Positions 1 through 4,957 of a stretch of 5,542 bases of DNA are shown here, in pieces; positions within the stretch are counted from its first letter, which is position 1; each line of letters opens with the position of its first letter. The notes under the pieces are model-generated. The model made no database searches. It had not been told where the DNA came from and saw only the letters and a program-made list of their open reading frames with translations. This DNA comes from Clostridiales bacterium UBA7011. Its GTDB lineage: Bacteria; Bacillota; Clostridia; Oscillospirales; Butyricicoccaceae. The stretch spans positions 1-5,542 of the forward strand of contig DJXF01000081.1 of NCBI GenBank assembly GCA_002449635.1, given 5' to 3'. A program made the translations under genes and the position numbers.

Positions 1-203
1 ACATCGACGGCATGATGTGTCCGCACTGCGTGGCGCGCGTGCAGCAGGCGCTCGACGCGGTGGACGGCGTAAAGGCAGAGGTCGTTCTGGAGGACAACGC
101 CGCCTATCTGGACATCACGGGCGATTTTGACGCGGTGACCGCGGCGGCAAAGCAGGCGGTGACCGACGCGGGCTATGCGGTCACGGGCGTGGAGCGCAGC
201 TGA
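1..203 (+). CDS. Heavy-metal-associated (HMA) domain protein, C-terminal part; copper P-type ATPase tail or CopZ-like chaperone
   Basis: The reading frame is open from position 3 to a TGA at 201-203, and its 5' end lies outside the window. The visible part reads IDGMMCPHC followed by a ferredoxin-like HMA fold: an amphipathic helix (VARVQQALDAVDGV), a beta strand, a D-x-x-x-V-T-A-A helix and a closing DAGYAV strand. The CPHC pair is the expected Cu(I) site of this family (GMxCxxC). Such domains bind Cu(I) in the cytoplasm and pass it to, or regulate, copper-exporting P1B-ATPases. Because IDG already precedes the first ATG (position 12), that ATG lies inside the domain and is not the true start. 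Clostridial CopA proteins often carry a C-terminal HMA domain, so this may be the tail of a CopA ATPase rather than a free CopZ; the window cannot decide. The csoR gene one base downstream supports a copper role. The domain assignment is firm, but the parent protein is not known. Confidence 0.88.
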   Translation, partial: IDGMMCPHCVARVQQALDAVDGVKAEVVLEDNAAYLDITGDFDAVTAAAKQAVTDAGYAVTGVERS

Positions 204-204
204 A

Positions 205-468
205 ATGCGGGCGAATCGGGACAAGGTCTGCCGTCTGCTGCGCACGGCACGCGGACAGATCGACGGGATTCTGCGCATGATTGAGGAGGACGCGTACTGC
301 ATCGACGTCTCCAATCAGGTGATGGCGGCGCAGTCGGTGCTGCGGCGGGCGAACCGGGAGATCATCAGCGCGCACCTCGAGGGCTGTGTGCTCGACGCCA
401 TCGAAAACGGCACGGGCGAGGAGAAAATGCAGGAGATCATCCGCCTGCTCGACAAGCTCGCGCGGTGA
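205..468 (+). CDS. csoR: CsoR-family Cu(I)-sensing transcriptional repressor
   Basis: This 87-residue protein is a normal-length member of the CsoR/RcnR all-helical repressors, which bind operator DNA as tetramers and release it when metal binds. The Cu(I) ligand set of Mycobacterium tuberculosis CsoR (Cys36, His61, Cys65, with second-shell Tyr35 and Glu81) is reproduced at a constant offset of four: Tyr31, Cys32, His57, Cys61 and Glu77. That makes copper the likely effector, rather than nickel (RcnR) or formaldehyde (FrmR). The N-terminal R-x-x-x-R-x-x-G-Q-I-D-G helix and the A-H-L-E-G-C motif are typical. An in-frame ATG at 175 lies inside the upstream gene. The ATG at 205 is preferred because it follows the upstream stop by one base, has GGAG at 191-194 about ten bases upstream, and gives the usual length. 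It is probably co-transcribed with the upstream HMA/copper gene and represses that operon; the operator would lie upstream of the window. Confidence 0.93.
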   Translation: MRANRDKVCRLLRTARGQIDGILRMIEEDAYCIDVSNQVMAAQSVLRRANREIISAHLEGCVLDAIENGTGEEKMQEIIRLLDKLAR

Positions 469-513
469 ACCGCCGGCATCCGCCCCCGGTTTGTGCAAAC
501 TGCAAAAAACACG

Positions 514-549
514 TTGCGATATGCGCGCAGGTTTGATATAATAGAGACA
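514..549 (+). promoter_or_regulatory. Sigma-A-type promoter with extended -10, driving the phosphofructokinase gene
   Basis: A -35-like TTGCGA at 514-519 is separated by exactly 17 bases from a perfect TATAAT at 537-542. The bases before it, TGA at 534-536, make an extended -10 (TGn). Transcription would begin near A549, giving a leader of about 94 nt before the ATG at 643. No other promoter of this quality was seen in the window. The start site is inferred from spacing and not directly seen. Confidence 0.85.
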
Positions 550-575
550 ATCAGTATCTCCATGAAATGCAGACA

Positions 576-609
576 GGCGCGTCACAAAAAACAACAGAGG
601 GGATGCGCC
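576..609 (+). promoter_or_regulatory. Possible stem-loop in the phosphofructokinase mRNA leader
   Basis: GGCGCGTC at 576-583 can pair with GATGCGCC at 602-609 (8 bp with one G-U), leaving an 18-nt A-rich loop. It sits between the predicted transcription start and the Shine-Dalgarno sequence. There is no following U-tract, so it is not an intrinsic terminator, and it matches no riboswitch I recognise. It might stabilise the mRNA or tune translation, but a chance stem in GC-rich DNA is also possible. Confidence 0.3.
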
Positions 610-627
610 GCGGAGAGAGATAGAAAT

Positions 628-635
628 TGAGGAGG
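628..635 (+). promoter_or_regulatory. Strong ribosome binding site for phosphofructokinase
   Basis: TGAGGAGG lies seven bases before the ATG at 643. It is close to the full anti-Shine-Dalgarno complement and fixes the start codon. It suggests high translation, as expected for a glycolytic enzyme. Confidence 0.85.
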
Positions 636-642
636 AAGAATC

Positions 643-1827
643 ATGAAACGCATCGGTATGCTGACCAGCGGCGGCGACTGTCAGGGTCTGAACTCTACGC
701 TGCGCGGTGTTGCAAAGGCGCTGTACGAGGAATACGGCAAGGAAGTTGAAATTTACGGTTTCCGCGATGGCTACAAGGGACTGATTGAGGGCAATGTCCG
801 CCTGATGACGCCGCGTGATTTTTCCGGCATTCTGACCGTCGGCGGCACGATTCTCGGCACATCCCGTCAGCCGTTTAAGAACATGCGCGACAAGGACGAA
901 AACGGCGTCGACAAGGTCACCAAGATGATCGCGACCTATAAGAAAATGGAGCTGGATTGTCTGGTTATCCTCGGCGGCAATGGCACGACCAAGACGGCGA
1001 ACCTGCTGCGCGAGGAGGGCCTGAATGTCATCTCCCTGCCGAAGACGATTGACAACGACCTGTGGGGCACAGAGGTCACCTTCGGCTATCAGACCGCAAT
1101 GGATATCGCAACCGATGTCATCGACAAGATTCACACCACAGCGACCTCGCACAGCCGTGTGTTCCTCGTGGAGATCATGGGCCACGGCGCGGGCTGGCTG
1201 ACGCTGACCGCAGGCATCGCGGGCGGCGCGGATATCATCCTGATTCCGGAAATTCCGTACAATCTGGACACGGTCGTACACAAGCTGGAGGAGCGCCGCA
1301 AGAACGGCCACACCTTCACCATCGTAGCCGTCGCAGAGGGCGCGATGTCGCAGGAAGAGGCGATGATGTCCAAGAAGGAATTCAAGGCGGCGCGCGCGCA
1401 GATGACAGATCCGTCCATCAGCTACCGGCTGGCGCGTGAGCTGGGCGCGGCGTGCGGACAGGAGATTCGCGTCGTCAATCCGGGCCACTTCCAGAGAGGC
1501 GGCGGACCGGACGCGTACGACCGCATTCTGACCACCCGTCTGGGCACGGGCGCAGCGCGGCTGATTAAGCATCAGCAGTACGGCAACATGGTTGCCATCC
1601 GCCACGATCAGGTCATCGCAATGCCGCTCAGCGAGGTCGCGGGCAAGCTCAAGACCGTGCCGCAGGACAGCGATCTGATTCAGTCCGCGCGCGACATCGG
1701 CATCAGCTTCGGTGACGAGGAACCGAAGAAGGAAAAGAAGGACAAAAAGGACAAGAAAGACAAAAAAGACAAGAAAAAGAAGAAGAAAAATAAGAATAAG
1801 AATAAGGAAGAAATGCCCGAGGCGTAA
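643..1827 (+). CDS. pfkA: 6-phosphofructokinase (PfkA superfamily, group III-like) with lysine-rich C-terminal tail
   Basis: This cytoplasmic enzyme phosphorylates fructose 6-phosphate to fructose 1,6-bisphosphate in glycolysis. Family signatures occur in order: TSGGDCQGLN at 8-17, GGTILGTSR at 67-75, GGNGT at 111-115, PKTIDND at 133-139 (Asp137 matches the catalytic Asp127 of E. coli PfkA), Arg172, MGH at 179-181 (usually MGR), Glu232, and Arg276/His282/Arg285 in the sugar-phosphate site ending in GHFQRGGGPDAYDR. Donor-site residues are mixed. Gly114 matches E. coli Gly104, an ATP-type feature. Lys134 in PKTIDND is typical of pyrophosphate enzymes and group III enzymes. Asn113 replaces the usual acidic residue. 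ATP use is favoured but not proven. The catalytic core ends near residue 357. Residues 362-388 form a tail with 19 lysines in 27 positions, including repeated (E/D)KK units. The gene has its own promoter and terminator and so may be monocistronic. Catalytic family is near certain; phosphoryl donor and tail function are open. Confidence 0.95.
   Translation: MKRIGMLTSGGDCQGLNSTLRGVAKALYEEYGKEVEIYGFRDGYKGLIEGNVRLMTPRDFSGILTVGGTILGTSRQPFKNMRDKDENGVDKVTKMIATYKKMELDCLVILGGNGTTKTANLLREEGLNVISLPKTIDNDLWGTEVTFGYQTAMDIATDVIDKIHTTATSHSRVFLVEIMGHGAGWLTLTAGIAGGADIILIPEIPYNLDTVVHKLEERRKNGHTFTIVAVAEGAMSQEEAMMSKKEFKAARAQMTDPSISYRLARELGAACGQEIRVVNPGHFQRGGGPDAYDRILTTRLGTGAARLIKHQQYGNMVAIRHDQVIAMPLSEVAGKLKTVPQDSDLIQSARDIGISFGDEEPKKEKKDKKDKKDKKDKKKKKKNKNKNKEEMPEA
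1732..1806 (+). repeat. 9-bp tandem repeat and A-rich purine tract encoding the (E/D)KK lysine tail
   Basis: Five consecutive 9-base units at 1732-1776 each encode Glu/Asp-Lys-Lys, with AAA and AAG mixed. A lysine run and three Asn-Lys pairs follow, to 1806. The strand is almost all purine, far more A-rich than the GC-rich gene body, and contains an A6 run at 1762-1767. Such tracts can vary in unit number through replication slippage. The reading frame stays intact to the TAA at 1825-1827. Confidence 0.8.
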
Positions 1828-1849
1828 CCCTTCCTCTTTCTGAAACTGG

Positions 1850-1880
1850 AGGCTGTCCGGCGCAGTGCCGGGCAGCCTTT
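1850..1880 (+). terminator. Rho-independent terminator-like hairpin after phosphofructokinase
   Basis: A 12-bp stem pairs 1850-1861 with 1867-1878 (one G-U wobble, otherwise complete), closes on the 5-base loop GCAGT, and is followed by only a short T run (1878-1880, then CCC). It begins 23 bases after the phosphofructokinase stop. Stem strength supports termination, while the short U-tract suggests it may be partial. The next gene starts 23 bases later with no visible promoter between. Confidence 0.78.
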
Positions 1881-1902
1881 CCCGATCAACGGAGAAATTG
1901 GT

Positions 1903-2631
1903 ATGAACATCACACTGATTTACGGCTCACAGCGACACGGCAGCACGTGGCACATCGCGCAGAAATTTGTCTCCGCCCTCGCCTGCGGCGGGGAAATCCG
2001 GGAAATATACCTTCCGGATGCGCTGCCGGTTTTGTGCACGGCGTGCGGTGTGTGTCTGACGCAGGGCGCGCGCTACTGTCCCCACCGGCAGTACGTCGAA
2101 CCGATCGTCCGCGCGCTCGACCAGGCGGATCTGGTGATTCTGGCGAGTGAGGCGAGCGCCCTTCATGTGACGGGCGCGATGAAAAATCTGCTCGATCATC
2201 TGGTTTACCGCTGGATGGAGCACCGCCCGTCCCCGACCATGTTCACAAAGACCGCGCTTGCGCTGACCACCGCGCCGACGGGCAGCACGCGCGCCGCGTG
2301 CAAAGACATGACCGATTCGCTGGCGCACTGGGGCGTCGGCGCCATCCGCACCTATGGCAGGACGGTGCACGCGCGCACATGGGAGGAGGTCTCCCCGCGC
2401 ATCCGGCGGGAGATCGACCGCGGCGTCAGCCGGCTGTCCGCGAAAATCGGCGGCTGCGGCATGGCGGTTGTGCCGTCCGCCGCGGTACAGCAGCGGTTTT
2501 ATTCCGTCCGGCTGATGCACCGGCTTTCCGCTCTGCCGCGCCCCGACCGCGCATACTGGGGAGAGAACGGCTGGCTCGGGCGCGTGCGGCCGTGGGATGC
2601 GGTCTCGCGTGCGCCGGAGGATTTGAAATGA
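1903..2631 (+). CDS. Flavodoxin-fold NAD(P)H-dependent oxidoreductase with four-cysteine (iron-sulfur flavoprotein-like) motif
   Basis: The 242-residue protein opens with the flavodoxin-like strand and phosphate loop of the NADPH-dependent FMN reductase family (MNITLIYGSQRHGSTWHIA, residues 1-19), expected to hold FMN. Cysteines 45, 48, 51 and 59 form C-x2-C-x2-C-x7-C followed by Pro-His. This fits the compact C-x2-C-x2-C-x4-7-C motif that binds a 4Fe-4S cluster in archaeal iron-sulfur flavoproteins. The next conserved region (DLVILASEASALHVTGAMKN, 76-95) matches the segment of the family that packs near the flavin. The C-terminal third (about 165-242) is an extension ending in the YWGENGWLG and RPW motifs that I associate with clostridial members. 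GGAG at 1891-1894 supports the start. It overlaps the next gene by four bases (ATGA), implying translational coupling. Electron donor and substrate cannot be read from the sequence. Superfamily confidence is high; the bound cluster is an inference. Confidence 0.88.
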   Translation: MNITLIYGSQRHGSTWHIAQKFVSALACGGEIREIYLPDALPVLCTACGVCLTQGARYCPHRQYVEPIVRALDQADLVILASEASALHVTGAMKNLLDHLVYRWMEHRPSPTMFTKTALALTTAPTGSTRAACKDMTDSLAHWGVGAIRTYGRTVHARTWEEVSPRIRREIDRGVSRLSAKIGGCGMAVVPSAAVQQRFYSVRLMHRLSALPRPDRAYWGENGWLGRVRPWDAVSRAPEDLK

Positions 2632-3410
2632 ACGCGGCGCTGCTTCAGCTGCGCGTGAGCCGTGCGGAGACCGCCGCACAGCGGTGGCTGCGCGTGGAGC
2701 AGCTGCTCGCCGGGCTGGAGGGACAGGCGGCCGATCTGCTCATCCTGCCGGAGCTGTGGGGCGTCGGCTTTGCGAACGCCGACCGGTGGGCGCACGAGGA
2801 GGAGCCGCTGTACGGGCGCACGGTCTCCCGTCTCGCGCCGTGGGCGCGGCGGCTGCACTGCCATATCCTGACAGGCAGCTTTGTCGAGCGCACGCAGGCG
2901 GGCACGCGCTGCAACACCTCCGTCCTGCTCGACGCAAACGGCTATGTGCTCGGCAGCTACCGCAAAATTCACCTGTTCGGCTATGGCGCACAGGAGCGCG
3001 CCCTGCTGACGGCGGGAACGCAGACGAGCGAAATTTTCACCCCGTTCGGCATTGCCGGACTGGCGACCTGCTATGACCTGCGCTTTCCCGAGCAGTTCCG
3101 CCGCATGGTGGACAACGGCGCGAGCCTGTTTCTCGTTCCGGCGGCATGGCCGAAGGCGCGGCTGGACGAATGGCGGCTGTTCTGCCGCACCCGCGCGCTG
3201 GAAAACCAGAGCTTTCTGCTCGCGTGCAACTGCGGCGGCGACGGGGACAGCGCCGGCTTTGCGGGACACAGCATGATCGCCGCGCCGGACGGCACGGTTC
3301 TGGCGGAGGCCGGGGACGGGGAAGAGCTGCTCACGGTCACGCTCGACCTCAACGAAGCCGCCCGCTTCCGCAGACAGTTCCCCGCGCTGCGCGACCGCGT
3401 TCCGCTGTAA
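2628..3410 (+). CDS. Nitrilase-superfamily carbon-nitrogen hydrolase (omega-amidase/Nit2/YafV-like)
   Basis: This 260-residue cytoplasmic hydrolase has the usual single-domain length and the full catalytic triad: Glu42 in LILPELW, Lys113 in YRKIHLFG and Cys148 in ATCYDLRFPE. The structural second glutamate is likely Glu123. The C-terminal half keeps the family pattern AAWPKARLDEWRLFCRTRALEN (about 172-193), and GHSMIAAPDG (213-222) forms a late strand pair. Family members hydrolyse amides such as 2-oxoglutaramate, deaminated glutathione or N-carbamoyl compounds, and the motif style resembles the omega-amidase/deaminated-glutathione amidase branch. Exact substrate is uncertain. The same frame is open back to 2298, but the ATG at 2628 is chosen because it overlaps the upstream TGA (ATGA), has GGAGG at 2616-2620 seven bases before it, and gives the normal family N-terminus (beta strand ALLQLRV). 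Co-translation with the flavoprotein suggests a shared pathway, perhaps repair or salvage of a nitrogenous metabolite, but this is speculative. Confidence 0.92.
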   Translation: MNAALLQLRVSRAETAAQRWLRVEQLLAGLEGQAADLLILPELWGVGFANADRWAHEEEPLYGRTVSRLAPWARRLHCHILTGSFVERTQAGTRCNTSVLLDANGYVLGSYRKIHLFGYGAQERALLTAGTQTSEIFTPFGIAGLATCYDLRFPEQFRRMVDNGASLFLVPAAWPKARLDEWRLFCRTRALENQSFLLACNCGGDGDSAGFAGHSMIAAPDGTVLAEAGDGEELLTVTLDLNEAARFRRQFPALRDRVPL

Positions 3411-3442
3411 CACGCAGTGCGGCAGAGTTTGACAGCAGGAAA

Positions 3443-3448
3443 GGGGAG
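3443..3448 (+). promoter_or_regulatory. Ribosome binding site fixing a GTG start at 3457
   Basis: GGGGAG lies eight bases before the GTG at 3457 and no in-frame ATG fits as well. It supports the non-ATG start of the YjbR-family gene. Confidence 0.7.
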
Positions 3449-3456
3449 AAACCATC

Positions 3457-3873
3457 GTGACAACGGCAGATGTGCTGCGCTATGCGGCGGAGACCTATCA
3501 CAGCGAGCCGGAGTATCTCTGGGCGCGGTATCCCGATTATGCGGTTCTGCGGCATCGGGAAAACAGAAAATGGTACGCGCTGCTGGCGCCCGTGCCGCGG
3601 CACAAGCTCGGTCTGGACGGCGCGGGAAGCGTGGATATTCTGAACATCAAGTGCGACCCCGACCTGATTGCGGTGCTGCTCGCGCAGCCCGGCTTTTTTC
3701 GGGCGTATCACATGAACAAGCGGCACTGGCTCACGATTGCGCTCGACGGCAGCGCGGCGGAGCAGGACATCCGCTCCCTGCTCGATCTCAGCTATGCGCT
3801 GACAAAGGGATGCATCGGAAAGCCAAAGACGATTACGGACAAACCCGTGCGGCAAAGGGGGAATGAGGCGTGA
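3457..3873 (+). CDS. MmcQ/YjbR-family protein
   Basis: This 138-residue protein is recognisable as the small MmcQ/YjbR (DUF419) fold, often described as a double-stranded-DNA-binding-like domain with a CyaY-like topology, but of unproven cellular function. Diagnostic segments run from residue 24: RYPDYAVLRHRENRKWYALL (about 24-43), a VPRHKLGL turn, the strand SVDILNIKCDP, and then QPGFFRAYHMNKRHWLTIAL with the conserved Tyr-His-Met-Asn-Lys-x-His-Trp core. The C-terminal helix IRSLLDLSYALT is also typical. The start is GTG at 3457, preceded by GGGGAG at 3443-3448. Its TGA overlaps the next gene's GTG (GTGA, 3870-3873), so the two are likely translated together. There is no terminator in the 46 bases before it, so it may be in one transcript with the upstream amidase. 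The residues after about 122 are a charged tail without known role. Confidence 0.9.
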   Translation: MTTADVLRYAAETYHSEPEYLWARYPDYAVLRHRENRKWYALLAPVPRHKLGLDGAGSVDILNIKCDPDLIAVLLAQPGFFRAYHMNKRHWLTIALDGSAAEQDIRSLLDLSYALTKGCIGKPKTITDKPVRQRGNEA

Positions 3874-4892
3874 AAATCAAAGGAATCAAATTGGGGTATT
3901 TTGCGGCAGGCCTTTCGGTCATTGCCATCCTGCTTGGAATCTGGACGACCTTCTTCCAGTCAAGGGGCTTTGTTCAGACCACGGCGACCATCGTATCCAT
4001 AGAGGAGGTGCCGGGCGAAGTCGACGACACAGAGTATGTCGTCACCGTGGAGTACGACGTGGACGGAACGCACTACACAGAAAAGCTGGATTCCTACAGC
4101 CCCTCCTACAAGGAGGGCAAGACAGTAAACATTTTATATGACCCGGAGAATCCCTCCGTCATACACAGCGGCGGCTGGATGGGAATCTATATGATTGTCG
4201 TCGGTGCGCTGATCCTCGCGGTGGTGCTGGTCTCTGCCGTCAGAGCAAAAAAAGACCTTTCTGCCCTGCGGGAGATGCGTCCCGAGACCTCCTACGCACC
4301 CTCCGTCACGGGCGAGGAGCGGCATCTTTACTTCCTGACCGATCGGGGAACGGCAAAGTTCGGCCACCGCATTGAGGATAAGGACCGCAGGGTGCTCTAC
4401 GAGGCGAAGGTGACGAAGTTCCGTCTCACGGCGCCCGTCAGCTTCGATTTTATCGACCACGAGCACGGGCGCACGACGCCGCACCTCATCGGACAGACGG
4501 AGAACACCGAGTGGGATACGCTTCTGATCGACAACCACTCCACCTTCTCGTTTGACGGGGAGGATATCTGGAAGCACCTCAAGCGCAGCGGCATCACCGT
4601 AGATGCCCGCTTTCTGGAGGGCAAGCCGCTTTGGACGAAGTACACCATCTGCCGCGATGGCAGGGAGATCGCGCGGGTGGAGAGCAGCAGCATGTATCCC
4701 CACGAGGAGGACGCCGAGGCCAGGGGCAGGCTGGGCAATCTGGTGCCCGTCCGCGGCTTCTACCGCATCTGGACGCGGGAGCAAAACCTGTCCCTGCTGT
4801 TTGTGACCCTTCTGGCCTTTGCGCGAAGCGAGGCAAACGACGGGGAAGGCGGAAACTATGGGCTTTTGTTCCACAAAAAGCGCAGGACGTGA
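3870..4892 (+). CDS. DUF3592-type membrane protein with large C-terminal domain of unknown function
   Basis: The 340-residue protein has two predicted membrane segments, about residues 10-28 and 103-124. Between them is a beta-rich domain (about 32-100) with the DUF3592 pattern: TTATIVSIEE, YVVTVEYDVDGTHYTE, and EGKTVNILYDPENPSVI. With both ends cytoplasmic, this domain would face outside; that topology is inferred from the KAKK-like positive stretch after segment 2 (RAKKDL). Residues about 145-340 form a soluble domain of alternating short strands, including SFDGEDIWKHLKRSGI and VESSSMYPHEEDAE, and end in a hydrophobic helix-like stretch (NLSLLFVTLLAFARS, 306-320). This layout faintly resembles tubby/LURP-one-like barrels with a C-terminal helix, but I cannot establish homology. 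The GTG start overlaps the previous stop and follows AAAGGGGG at 3854-3861. Function unknown; the DUF3592 call is good, the second domain unassigned. Confidence 0.8.
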   Translation: MKIKGIKLGYFAAGLSVIAILLGIWTTFFQSRGFVQTTATIVSIEEVPGEVDDTEYVVTVEYDVDGTHYTEKLDSYSPSYKEGKTVNILYDPENPSVIHSGGWMGIYMIVVGALILAVVLVSAVRAKKDLSALREMRPETSYAPSVTGEERHLYFLTDRGTAKFGHRIEDKDRRVLYEAKVTKFRLTAPVSFDFIDHEHGRTTPHLIGQTENTEWDTLLIDNHSTFSFDGEDIWKHLKRSGITVDARFLEGKPLWTKYTICRDGREIARVESSSMYPHEEDAEARGRLGNLVPVRGFYRIWTREQNLSLLFVTLLAFARSEANDGEGGNYGLLFHKKRRT

Positions 4893-4945
4893 TGGTCCCC
4901 CGGCACGGCTGATTTTCGGAAAAATACCCTCTCAGGATGAATGTT

Positions 4946-4950
4946 GGAGG
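4946..4950 (+). promoter_or_regulatory. Ribosome binding site that sets the start at 4958
   Basis: GGAGG lies seven bases before the ATG at 4958. The earlier in-frame ATG at 4937 places this motif inside the coding sequence, so the later ATG is preferred. Confidence 0.75.
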
Positions 4951-4957
4951 CGGAAAA

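Noticed and set aside
468..492. Weak inverted repeat after csoR (AACCG and CGGTT) considered as a terminator.
   Set aside because: The stem is only 5 bp with a long loop and no U-tract.
562..630. 22-codon ORF in the phosphofructokinase leader as a gene.
   Set aside because: No Shine-Dalgarno sequence precedes it and its composition is unremarkable; kept only as a low-interest regulatory possibility.
181..1605. Long open frame on the minus strand (474 codons) across csoR and the phosphofructokinase gene.
   Set aside because: It lies antisense to two genes with complete family motifs, and shows no recognisable domain. Long antisense frames are expected in GC-rich coding DNA.
1741..1806. Possible programmed frameshift in the A-rich tract.
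   Set aside because: The A6 run at 1762-1767 is not in A-AAA-AAG heptamer phase; the -1 frame meets a TAA within the tract and the +1 frame ends soon after the normal stop, so no useful product results.
1680..1913. Minus-strand frame with a Phe/Leu/Ser-rich stretch resembling a membrane segment.
   Set aside because: The pattern is just the complement of the AAG/AAA lysine repeat in the PFK tail.
2298..2627. In-frame 110-codon extension before the amidase start.
   Set aside because: It overlaps the flavoprotein gene entirely; the internal ATG at 2628 has a good SD and yields the normal family N-terminus.
1927..3455. Long minus-strand frames of 250 and 318 codons opposite the flavoprotein and the amidase.
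   Set aside because: They are Arg/Ala/Gln-rich, have no known motif, and mirror real genes whose catalytic residues are intact on the + strand.
4893..4957. A/T-rich inverted element near 4912-4925 as promoter or terminator.
   Set aside because: Stem is about five A-T pairs with no adjacent -35/-10 pair or U-tract.
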